From: Abelmoschus esculentus
Lineage: Eukaryota; Streptophyta; Magnoliopsida; Malvales; Malvaceae
Length of the DNA: 64,000 nt
Reading direction: 5' to 3'
NCBI GenBank assembly: GCA_035048815.1
Contig: JAUCBN010000055.1
Coordinates: forward strand, 2,735,501-2,799,500
Positions 35,372-46,612 of the stretch are shown here, one piece after another; position 1 is the first letter of the stretch, and every line of letters begins with the position of its first letter. The notes beneath the pieces are model-generated. The model was given only the letters and a program-made list of their open reading frames with translations. It made no database searches and had not been told where the DNA came from. The translations under genes and the position numbers were made by a program.

Positions 35372-36415
35372 TAGGAGATGTTTTTTTTTATTAGGGGTTT
35401 AAAATTATTAGATCTGATTCGTCTAATTTGATTATCCGATATAAAATATATAAGGATTTTAAGAATTTTTATTTTTCGGATTAGGTGCCCGACGCAATAA
35501 ATTTTTCGGGACACGAGTCAAAAGTTTTCCTTTACCAGGTACCCGACGATCCGATAATTTTTAATATATATTTTTATATTTTAAATTATATATTTATTTT
35601 AAGTTTCTTGATATTTTATCCTAAAACCAAATTTAAATCTCTATGTTCTATGTCTGTGTTATATACTTTCAATTTTTTAAAAAAATATTATTGTACTTAA
35701 TATATAATTTTTTAAAATTTTAAAATAAAAAATAAAAAAATTACAAATCAAGTATCGGGTACTTGATTTTTTGGGAACTCTGGTTTCATGGGTATATGAG
35801 TAGTGGGTACCTAAATATAACGGCTCAAGATACAGGTTGATAAAGTAAATACTCAGATGTAGAGGTGAGTATTCGATCAAGTCGAGTCGAGTCAAAAAAT
35901 TGCGAGTTATTCGAGTTGACGAGTCATATTTTACAACTCAAACTTTATTTGAATTTTTTTCGGTTCGAGTTGAGTTTTCGAGTTCCTATAAATATTTAAT
36001 TATAATTATTTATCGTGTTAAAGTATGATTTGATTCTAATTTAAACGACTTTTTCTAATCATATAAGATATGCATATATATATATATTTTCATATGTAGC
36101 AATATTTCTTTATATTTTTATATATCAATATTTATATATCTTAAAAATTGAGAGATTCATCTCAAACTTAAAAAATAATTTTTTAATTATTAAAATTTCC
36201 GAGTTATTCGAATTTCTATTTTATTACTCGAACTTTATTTGAAATTTTTTCGAGTCGAGTCTATGAAATTTCGAGTCAAGTCAAAATGAGTCGAGTATTT
36301 TTGTCTCGAGTCGAGTCGAGTTATTCAGTTTTTTCGAGTCGAGTCGAGTTTTGCTCACCCCTACCCAGATGAATCGAGTACCCAAAAATTGAGTATATAA
36401 TAATAAACATCCCTA
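35372..36415. mobile_element. hAT-like element interrupted by another element
   Basis: Outer ends TAGGAGATGTTT and the reverse complement of TAGGGATGTTTATT are inverted. The interior has GGGTACCTA, TCGGGTACTTG and GAGTACCC motifs on both sides of the inner insertion at 35860-36363. No target duplication was found, so edges are tentative. Confidence 0.45.
35860..36363. mobile_element. hAT-like element, family 'GAGTCGAG', copy 2
   Basis: 504 bp, TAGAGGTGAGTATTCGATCA to GAGTTTTGCTCACCCCTA, with strings of GAGTCGAG near both ends. Flanked by CTCAGATG (35852-35859) and CCCAGATG (36364-36371), an 8-bp duplication with one change. It aligns with copy 1 (2694-3139). Confidence 0.88.
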
Positions 36416-37773
36416 TTTTTTATGTATCACCTTAAAAAATTAAAAATTAAATTATAAATCTTAATCTTATTTTTCTATCATAAACCCTAAATTTATATCT
36501 TAAAAAATATATTATATTTTTATTTTTTTAAAATTTATTCATAACTTTTAACTCTAAACTCTAAATTTTAAACCGAGTATATAGAAGACAGAAGAGATAA
36601 TTTGCACCCGTAATAAGAAGAAACTAAAAGCGGTTCTCTTTAGGTTTTATTACTACAACGTTAACTTCCTCATTTCTCTTCCTCGCCGCCTTCTTTTTCT
36701 TCTTCACTTCAACTCCACCTCAAACTCTCTGCCTCTGCCTATCTGGTACATCACTCTCTTTCTATTTCGTCATAGATTCTTATACACTTCTTTATACGTA
36801 CTTCTATACGTATATAACGTATAATATAGGATGGGTACTATTTACAGAAGAAGGAAAGTTGGTTTCTTTCCTCCTCTTCTGTTTTTGATTCCTTCTGGTT
36901 TTTGTTTGTACTCCGTTTGTTTAGTTACTTGTTTCAGCTTAATGGGTTGCTTGAATCTAGCTTGGAATATTTTTTTGAGATGTTTCTACTCTCATGATCA
37001 TTTCTTACTTCCCATGTATGTGGATGCATGTGTCATGTATGTGAGTATGAATATGGATGTCATGACGCATGCATGTATATTGACCTGAGTTTTTCTTACA
37101 TGATGATTACCTGAGTTACAAATTTAAGGAAGATGGAGAATTTCTTTAGAATTTTCAGATTGTTAGCTGTTTCTTTGGAGATACTGCTTTACTGCTCCAT
37201 TGCTTTTACCCTTGTTCAATGTCTGCAAAATAAGTTGCTTCCATTTTGTTCTTGTCTTGGAAAATTACTTTACTGAATGCTTAAATTTGTTCCTAATTAT
37301 CCACTGTTATCTTGTTTTTAATTCGAAATTCGAGAATAGAAAATTATTTTTGTAAGACAGTTGGATTTCTAGGCTTCAAATATGATAGTTTTTTTATACA
37401 ATTTGCCTTATAATCTGCATATCCATTGATTTCTTGTATCTTATATGGCCATATGAAATGAATAATTTTATACATTTAATGGCTTTTGCATTGTTTTTTA
37501 TGCTTCCTACTTCCTGTAGGGGAATCTATAATTTTGAGTCTTTTCATTTTCCTCCTTTTTGGTCAAAACTATTTGTGTTATTCCTGCCTCATTTAATTAT
37601 TTGAATTAGCTCATAAACTCACTGATCATCTTTTAGTTCACTTGCATATTTGATTTTTCGAAATTTAATCGTAAGCTGTTTTTTATTAGCATGAAGGTGA
37701 ACCATGGAGCAATTTTCTTCGGCAGGTTGCTTTTTGGTACTATGGCTGTTGTATGGCTTCTGAATGAATACTG

Positions 37774-40099
37774 ATGGATGTTAATCCAGGTAATAAGCTA
37801 CATTGTGCTGCAAAAGCTGTGGTTGACGAGGAGAAGACTATTTCCTTGGATGGCTCGGATGAGAAGCGTTCAAGGTGCATGAATAAGTGTGAAGAGAGTG
37901 TTGATAACATGGAGGTTGCGATGCATAAACAAATTAAAGCTCTTGAGGATGTTGAGGTTGATATAATTGGATGCACAAATAATAATGACACCACAACAGT
38001 TAAAATTGAGGATCTGGATGCAACTGAATGTTCCAGCTCATTTGCCGACACTACATCTGATACTGATAAATGTTCTGGGTTGAGTGATGCTGAAGTGGAA
38101 TCCAAGTTCATTGGTGATCCTGCTTTTGCATCTGCTTACGAACCTTTTAGTAGAGTATTTCATATGAGGTTTGCTTTCTTTCCATATATGTTTCAGCATT
38201 TGAATAATTCGAATATGTATATATGTGTGTATAGAATCAATATTTGGCTACAATTTGAGAAGCTACTTTCTTATTTATGAAGTAGGGAATGTCTGTTTAA
38301 AACATTAGAGGTTTCCTGTGGCAAATTCTTCGGTTTTCGATTTGTTCCATCCAAATCTTTATCCATTGAAACATTATGCGATTCACATCGATTTTGACAT
38401 TGCAAGAAGACATGTTGTAATCACATATAATTGCTGTTCTGTGCTTGCCCTTCAGGAAGAAGAGGCTGACAAGTCATTGGAGGAACTTCATTCGACCTCT
38501 CATGTGGCGTTGCAAATGGGCAGAACTGAGAATCATACAAATCGAGTCTCAAGCAGGAAAATACAACAAAGAACTTTCAGCATGCAATCAGAGAAAGTTT
38601 TCTGTAATTGATCAATCTTCCCTGGAAGGTTTTGGTTCGAAGTCATTGCCATTTTCTAGTCAGTATAACCGTAAAAGGGCCTTAAAACGAAGGAGACGAA
38701 AGAGAATTGAAGAAACAACAGATATAGCATCATACATGTCAAGCCATAATTTATTTTCCTATTTTGGTACTACCTTTTCCTATATTCTTTATCATTGCTG
38801 TTTAAGTGTTTTTCTTGTCTCGATTTAACCCCAATGCTCAAGTGCGTTTTGCTTGTAATATATTTCAGAAAACAGGAAAACCATTCCAGATTGTGCTTAT
38901 ATTGCAGATGATTTTCCCAACACAGGTAATATTATTTTCCCCTTCACTGAATCAAGTTCCTATATTTTTTACATTTTTAACTATACATTTTGCAAGAAAC
39001 TAGACCTATGGATCCTAGGTAGAATCAGCTTTTCGAAGGTTTTCGTAGATTTCAGTTTCTCTTAGATTTGATTGTGAAGGTGCAGCTGATACGGACCAAC
39101 ATGCAGATGATAAATCCAGCATTAATAATGATCAATTGCTTTTCGAGTTCCGAGATGAATATAATTCCTTGGACCAAGTCCTTAGGAAGATTGAAATCGT
39201 GCATGCTAAGGTTCAAAAACTCAGGAATCAACTTGATCAAGTGATGTCAAAAAATATTTCGAAGTTTTCTTCCTCTGAGAATCTGAGCCTCCTTGTGGCT
39301 TGTGATGCTCAAACCAGCTCTGCCCCTAGCCCTACGATTTCAGCTGGCAACGGAGACACAATATCCGTTGGACCTTCATTTAACACAACTCAACAAATTT
39401 GCGAATATGCTGGAGATATGGTCATGCCTGCAAGTGCCATTTCAAGTTATGGAGAAGCTTTCCATGTTCCTGATATTATCGAAAGCACTGTTGGTTTATT
39501 GTCATCTGCTGAAGTTACATGCCACCAGCCACAACTTGTAGACTCGTGTGAAGATGTAAGCTTTCTTAACATACATAACTTACATGTATGTTTCATTGCA
39601 AAGATTCCCGGAGGCACAGGTTAAAACACCGAAAAATGAAAATAAATCTTGCAAGTCCGGGTCACGTATCCCAGCATAAAAGACTGTTATCTGCTTGATT
39701 TTGACATTTTTTTGCTTCTCATGCATGAACTAGTTACAGCAAATGAGAATCTGCTCATTAAGATGCTGATGATATTTGCAGATTGTGGAAAATGTTCTGA
39801 TACAGAATGAAGGAAACGCCGGAGATAAACAAGCTTTAATGGCAATAAACAGTCAATCTTTAAAGCAACATCATCAAGCCGAGAAAATAGAAGGAGATAG
39901 CACCAATCCTTCTCATATTCCGACATCAGAACCTAATACCGCAACAAAAAATATAGTGTCTCAGGAGCAATCAAATCTGAGATCATGTCTAGCGTCAGAC
40001 ATCTGTTTCCCTAGGAGCAAAAGAAAGCGAGGGGAACGTAAAGCCGGTTCCATTGGCTGGAGAAGGAAACCTGCAGGTGAGCCTGACAATAGCCAATGA
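37774..40099 (+). CDS. Plant-specific protein of unknown function, nuclear-looking
   Basis: Five coding exons: 37774-38168, 38456-38766, 38869-38925, 39086-39555 and 39782-40099, giving 516 aa with in-phase GT-AG junctions. A leader intron ends at the acceptor near 37725. The N-terminal third is acidic and Ser/Asp-rich. The most conserved-looking block spans exons 1-2: KRLTSHWRNFIRPLMWRCKW, then a strongly basic RKRALKRRRRKRIEE (probable nuclear signal) and SYMSSHNLFSYFENR. A short amphipathic segment, LDQVLRKIEIVHAKVQKLRN, looks like a coiled coil. The C terminus has a second basic patch (RSKRKRGERKAGSIGWRRK). I recall similar proteins across flowering plants, none with an assigned role. For exon 4 two acceptors are possible (39080 or 39085); the CAG at 39085 is used here. 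Confidence 0.8.
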
Positions 40100-42239
40100 C
40101 TTCATTTCTGATGGTTCCCTAAGCTCAGTAGGCTCTATATTGCTAACAAGTCCATCACAAAGGCACTCGGTAGGCACTTCAAGTTGAACTCCTTGATTTC
40201 TCTGAGCCACTATGTTGTAGTCTCTACTCTCTACTCTCTACCAACAGCTTTCATGGGATCCAAAAATCTAATCTCCGGTTCCATGATCACGACTAACACA
40301 GTAAGCTATCCTTCCCATCACAAAGACACTCGGTAGGCACAGGGTGCGAGTGTCGGATATGATTATGTGTCTGATACGAGTCTGTTGAACTAGATTAGAT
40401 GATGAGTTGTCCATGGTGGTCAATTATGATTAGAAAAAAAAAAAAGCAAACACTTTGTCACTCCATTTCAAATATCATATCATCTTTGGGTCAAAAAATG
40501 TGTGACATCCTCTATTATTTTAGTTCTGAATGTTTTAAGCTAGGACCATTCAAATTTACTCATTTTTTTTATTTTCATTATTTTTCAAATTATTTCAGAT
40601 TAAAATCATGTGTCTCTGAGTTAATTTGTTAATTAAAAAAGTTGGAGAAATATTTTGTTGGACTTTTATAAGCAAATTAGCATTACTAGGTAGAGAGAGG
40701 CAAGGTTAATCTATTCCAACATCACCAATCATATTGTCTCTTTGCAGCAGCTTTGGAGTTTGTGATATAACACCACCCACACCATGCTATCCATTCTAAT
40801 ATATATTTTTTTATAATTCTCTCTTATGCCACCTTTTTATAATTATAATTAATTAATATGATAATATATAATTTTCCTAAAATATATTTAAAAGATAATA
40901 CATTTAATTCCATTTATAAATTTAGAGGAACATAAATATATTATATTAGTAATAATATTTATAATTAAGAGTAATTATATCATGTATTCGCAGTGAAAAT
41001 ATTTTATTTTTACAAATACTTAATCTTAAAAGTTAATAATCCGTTTTAAGGTTCATAGTTTAGGAGTTTAGTTTTACGTGTTTATAATGTAAGGTCTATA
41101 ATTTGATTAGGGTTATAAGCTAAAACTTAAATCTCTAATATAAAACTATAAACCCTAAATTCTAAATATAAACTATGAATTATAGAACTCTAGATATAAA
41201 TTTCTAAACTATAAATCTTAAGTTAAAATTTTAATTTTAAAACTAAAACACTTGTAAAAATAAAACTTACAACCGGTCGAAATAGAGAAAGCCTGTTATT
41301 TTATTGGATTTTATGCATGTAAAATTGATCTATGTTTAAGATTCATGCCTCAACGATATTACAAAGGTTAAATAATAAATATTTTATTCATTTACTTTTA
41401 TTTTTAAATAAAATTAGAGTTTTAAATTTTGATATAGATTGAGAGATTACATCATAATAAATCTTTATAGTATTTTATTCGAATTAATCGATCAATGAAT
41501 CAAATACTAATGATCGTAAAAAGTTTTTTTCTTAAATATCCTCAGTGATTCTTCTAACCCAAGGCTAAACATGAGTTAAACATAAATTAATTACCCCAAA
41601 TAATCTCACTTGCTGTAATTATAATAGACTTTGGAGAAAACATGATTATAGGATCATGAATTACAACATGTTGGGTCTGTTTGAAAAGGTTTTGAACTAT
41701 AAAGTCAATGGTATGATATTTTAACATTGACTTTAGGATAAATATCAAGTTTGATGTTAATTTTGGTTCTTTTAAAATTTCTTAAGAAAACTTTAATCAT
41801 GATTTTATAGTTTATTAATAAAATAATAAAAAATATTCAAAATATTAAAATATACTTTCGTTTTAAAAGAAATATTTTTTGAGTTTTCGTACAGAACATC
41901 GAACAAAACTTAAAATTAAATTTTACAATGTATTAAAAGTAGTTATAATTTTAGGAAAATTTTGAAAATAATCTAACCCAAAATTATTTTTTGAAATATA
42001 AGGATTTTTTATCTATATTTTATATTCTAGGTTAATTTCTACAATGCATATAGTAGAACGCTATATGCAGATGTCGTTATTCTTTTAGATTTTGAAAACA
42101 ATATTAAAAAAATAAAGAACACACTTGTAGGTGATGTCTTCCTAGCAAATCGCTAATTGCAGGTGACGTTTTTCTATTTATACTGTAAAACTCTAAACAA
42201 CTTATATATGTCGAACCCATAATTTTACTTTGCCTTTAT
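40100..42239. other. Intergenic, AT-rich
   Basis: Starts with the 3' UTR of the preceding gene. A direct repeat of CACAAAGRCACTCGGTAGGCAC occurs at about 40155 and 40319. The remainder is AT-rich with no recognised gene or element. Confidence 0.45.
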
Positions 42240-42392
42240 TTAGTACATGAGATTCTCTCTTTTCTAACCACTTGGAATCATGTCTGCCAAAGGAAAAGAT
42301 AGTGTTGTAATAAAGAAAAGAACTGCCAGCTCCTCCATCCCTTCCCTTCAACTTGAAGGCCAAAAGGCTTTATTTTGTTTTTCAATTCACAC

Positions 42393-43532
42393 ATGAAAAT
42401 TCCCTCTTTGCTCATCACTTTCAGACATCACTCTTCACCTTGCTCTGTTCATGCAAGATCCAAACAACTCTCACACAAGGTAACATTCTTCTTCTTCTAC
42501 ATGTAATCAAAATGCTGCAACATTTCTCAGATCAAATACAAACATTTCCTGCAAACTCTTACTTGTTTTAATACCATATTGTGTGTTTTTGCTGTAAAAA
42601 AGTGTTTAATTGTTGTTCTTCATAGTGATAATAGATTAGAATTGATTTTAGAAACTTGTTGAGATCAGCTTGACAGGTTTGTAGACATGGGTCATGGGTG
42701 TTTGTTAAAATACCCTGGTTTTCATGCAGTTTTGAGTAGGAAATGTTCAAAATCTGCAGATTCTGCAGCATTTTTTTAGTACAATTGTTTGATTTATGTT
42801 TATTTGATGTGTTCCAATGTGCTAAGCTAAGTCCGGGGTCGAGTCCTTAGGCTTGGATCAGAACTCCCAGCTCAATCCTGTAAACAGGCTAATGTTAGAG
42901 ATTTCTTGCCATGTATTTGCTTGTCGTTCCATAGGAAGCCTTGGTATCTAAGAGCATTGGACAGGGCTACCGTATGGAAACCTGTTCCGAAGGCTGCTGG
43001 AATCCCCGTCACAAGTGCCACCACATTATGGAAAAACATTTCGAGACCAACGGAAATTCCCATGGCGAATGCAACGATATGGACATAGATTCAAAAGCCC
43101 GCTGAAATCCCTTCGACTCATCCCAATAGATCAGGGAAGCTACGTAAATGTACTTCACTAGGGGTTGCCACTACGTTCACTCGGGTTTGTTTATGTGCAC
43201 CGATCTCTTCCTACAATGAAGCTTTTCGTGCCGATGTTCCCCCTAGAAGAAGCAATAGTTATCCTAGGTCAAAGCCGTTTCCCCTAGCACAAGAAAGGGT
43301 AATAATGCCTTGCTTGAGACTTAGCACGGAAGGAAGAAGAGTTTTTCGTGGTAAATCATTGACGGACGATGTTCTGATGAGGAGATTTGTTGTGGAAGAA
43401 GAAGCAATGATGCAAGTTAGGAGGAGGAATCAAATGGAGGTTATAAGGAAGAGAAGTTTGATGAGAAGGAAAATGCTTGGTCCTAGTCCTCTTAGCAGAA
43501 TGGTAAAAGCTGATGAAGATGAAAATTTTTAA
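42393..43532 (+). CDS. Small basic plant protein of unknown function; 5' structure uncertain
   Basis: The supported part is the open frame 43130-43532. It contains ATTFTRVCLCAPISSYNEAF, VPPRRSNSYPRSKPFPL, TEGRRVFRGKSLTDDVLMRR, a Met/Arg-rich helix and the end MLGPSPLSRMV. I recall a plant family with this C-terminal block and no known role. The start is not obvious: a TAG sits in this frame at 43086-43088 and the first ATG after it is only at 43305. One in-phase model joins 42393-42479, 42935-43014 and 43130-43532 (189 aa) through donors AAG|GTAAC and the weak AA|GTGCC and the acceptor CCAATAG. Alternatives are translation from 43305 (75 aa) or a damaged 5' end. The segment 42935-43110 is open in more than one frame, which makes the choice harder. 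A leader exon ending at 42479 seems secure. Confidence 0.5.
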
Positions 43533-43597
43533 CCTTTTAGTGTGTCATTTCTCTTCTCAATTGGCTATATTGTTTGTATTTTTTGATTGTGTACTTG

Positions 43598-44330
43598 TTA
43601 AATGTTGGGGCATTCCAATTCAAATCCAAGGAAACCGAGTTTTCTATGAACCGACTTCGTCACGGATGACGTCTCTGCAAGCTGCAAATCCCATAACTCA
43701 CATGGTGATGGTGGAGGTTGCCATTGAACTGGACCAATACGCTTGCTACCCTGCAACCCTGATTGCCAAACAGCCACTGCCAAAGCTCTCCGAGTGAGCT
43801 CCACTAGATGCTTGCTGCCATCCAAAATCGACGTGTTGTCCTCCAATCCGGGGCGGTTCAAAGATTTTAGGGGTCTTGTGTAATTTATTAAAATATGATC
43901 CCTAAAAGTAATTTCCATGACTTTCACTAGTTATAAAATTATAGCCCTTAGAAGCAAATGTCATTTCTAGGCCCCTGTGCGATCGTTTCTATTGTGTCTG
44001 TCTAAAACCTCACTAGTTCTACTGAAGCAATAAGATTATTTAAGAAATAATCATAACGTTTTAACAATTATAACTCATCTTTCTTAATAGCATCTTCAAA
44101 ATTTCTCAATGAATTTCGAGATTAACATCATATAATGAATGTAGTTTATCAAAATTTGAGGCCCTCTTTTTCGAAGACCCTATGTGATCGCTTCTAGTAT
44201 ACATATCCAGAACCCATTGCCTCCAATCGTGACACCATAGCATTGCTATTGAGCCAAAGATTCCAAACCGTTTCTGGCGTAGCTAATAGACCACCAACAC
44301 GTACTGCATTTGCTGATTTCATCGTGAATT
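43598..44330 (-). pseudogene. Coding-like minus-strand relic split by a transposon
   Basis: The minus strand has an open frame from an ATG near 44330 to the insertion at 44219, and a second from 43848 down to 43598. Removing 43849-44219 plus one copy of the 9-bp duplication joins them in one frame: VWNLWLNSNAMVSRLEDNT, SKHLVELTRRALAVAVWQSG, QWQPPPSPCELWDLQLAETS. I do not recognise the family; it could be a transposon-derived or host gene fragment. It has no visible introns or complete domain and is now broken. Confidence 0.45.
43849..44219 (+). mobile_element. Repeat family C, uninterrupted copy with perfect 9-bp target duplication
   Basis: 371 bp flanked by CCTCCAATC on both sides (43840-43848 and 44220-44228). 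It starts CGGGGCGGTTCAAAG and ends ATATCCAGAACCCATTG, with no clear terminal inverted repeat. It aligns with the outer parts of 28003-29146. A 9-bp duplication is usual for Mutator-like elements, but without inverted ends the class stays open. Confidence 0.8.
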
Positions 44331-45500
44331 GTCGACTCTCTTTCTAACTCGGCCGACACTCTCTTAGGCAACCATGTCGATTGCATAGTATAAATCAGTA
44401 AAACCGCTAACACTGATTAAAATTTTGATGAGAATTTTATTAACACATGCTATCATAATAAATAAATATTAATTTGTTGAATTTTAAATTAAAATATAAA
44501 TTTCTAATTTTTAATAGTCGATAAATGCAATGAACACATCCGGATCAATATGGTAATTTATCTAAAACAATATTAATTGTTGGCATTTTAAAGGTAAAAA
44601 AGATATTTTTAGTGATATAAGTCGAAAAATTATTAGACGAGTTTAATTCATCAGATTTTCTATAGATTCACTCAATAATAATTATTTATTTTATTTTTTA
44701 AGGTAAACTTTCAACTCTTTTTTATATATCATTAAATATATAAATCTTATTGGATAAAATCATAGATAACATAATAAATTAAGATTATATAATAATTTCT
44801 ACAAGGGTTTCAGAATAATACTTTATCAAATTGTCATCATCCTTGATCCTACTGTTGTCCAAAGCTGGAAGCCGAGCTAATGGTTGCTCTACACCAAATT
44901 ATCTTTTGACCATTTTTCAAGGCTTTGAAAGTGAAACCCAGGTAAGCTTAGCCTAGTTATCCATGGTTGTCCTCCCCCTGGCCTTGAATCTCAGGAAGAA
45001 AACTCAGGCTTGTAATAAATTTTATAATTACAATATTAATGGTTAAGAGATAATGAAAGAGTACCAAACCTAACTGTTTAGATGAGTGAGAGTGGGCATG
45101 GTTGCTGTCCCAATACAAATATAGTCTTCCCTTTCAAGTAAAGGTGGTTGAAGTTTGGCACATTGAGTGAAAAGTGGCCAACCCCTACCCCTTCCCCTTC
45201 CTTCTACTCTATTCTTTTTAAAACATTTTCACTTCCAAGTATAAATCCAACAAAAAGGTGAAGGGTGGCCAAAAAAATGAAAAAGTCTGATAATTTCATA
45301 CCCACCAAAGCTACAAAAGAAAGGAAACAAAAAAGGGTGAAGAGTTTCTGTTTACAAAGTTGAGAAACATCAGACATTACAGAAGTAAGTGGAAAGAAAC
45401 AAAATAGAAACACCTTCCCATTCATGTGTTAGATGAAATGGCTAGGAATAAGAAGGGTTAATAGTAACAACTATGTTGTACAGGATACAAGATGAAAGTT
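44330..45500. other. Intergenic
   Basis: AT-rich to about 44800, then a mixed region leading into the leader of the IQ67 gene near 45500. No gene is supported. Confidence 0.4.
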
Positions 45501-46612
45501 AGAGAGAGAAGAGAAGATGGTCTTCTATGGCTGCCTGCAACTCTTCTTCTTCCTCTTATAGCTTCTTATAACTCAGCTTTTTGAAGGGTTCTTTGCACAA
45601 TTTGGAATTTCGGACCTCTTCACTAAAGGTACATATTTATATGATTTTTAAAGGCATTTTTTTTTGTCAGTTATGTTGTTCATAATCAAGTTGATCTTTT
45701 TCTCTTGGGAAGGAGTAGATAACAATAATTTTCCAAAAGTTAGTAACTTTTTAGCATTAAAATTTTCCTGTCTCTGGATCTCTTTGGTATGAGTGTCAGG
45801 TGTTGTGTGCTTGGAGAATTGTTGTCTTTTTTAACCTTTAAACAACAAAGAGGAATTACAGAAAAAAAATCTCTAGCATTGTTGGTATTTATGGTGTTCG
45901 GTTCTTGTAGGAGAATTCAAGCTTAACTTTTATGTTTGTTTATATGCATCTGCAAGGGTTTGTATGTTTGGACTAAAAGCTTAACTTGGAACCTTTTAAT
46001 TAAGAAACAGATTTATGGATTGAACCACTACTTAGTTATATCCAGTCAGAATCTGGAGACTGTTTTTCGTTTAACTAACACCGGAACCCGATTCAAGATA
46101 CCAAAAATTCCCCTGTTTCTACTTTATGCCTTCTATTCATTCAAAGCTGTCTTAATTTTGCCTTTTGTTTGATTCACTCTTGGTGGTGGATGACCTTAGC
46201 TTCTGCCCTATGATCTCCTTGGTGAGTAGTTTTTGGGAAATTTTCTCGCTTACCTTATCCTTGTTAATCGTCAAGTTATGTACTTGTCATTGTGATTACA
46301 CAAATTTTGGATCATGAAAAGCCTGAAAATTTCCAAGCATAAGGCTTATCAGGCAGTATAATCAGCTTTCATGCTCACAAACTTGAATCTTAGAATCTCT
46401 GTGAAGCATTCTTTGCCTGTAAACATTTGATTAATGCAATGCTTTTCATGATAGATACTATCTGTAAAACACAATAATTACATTAAATGTTATGCATTGT
46501 TTTATGACTGCAGATACGACCGGCAAACTATCCCTCACCCGACTGGACCTGCAGGTTTTTATGGTTATTCTGTTTCTTCACATGCTTAGATCAAAAAAGT
46601 AATGCAGGTAGC

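Noticed and set aside
45204..45425. Minus-strand 73-codon hydrophobic frame
   Set aside because: Its composition reflects T-rich DNA; no domain, no homologue recognised, and it lies just upstream of the IQ67 gene leader.
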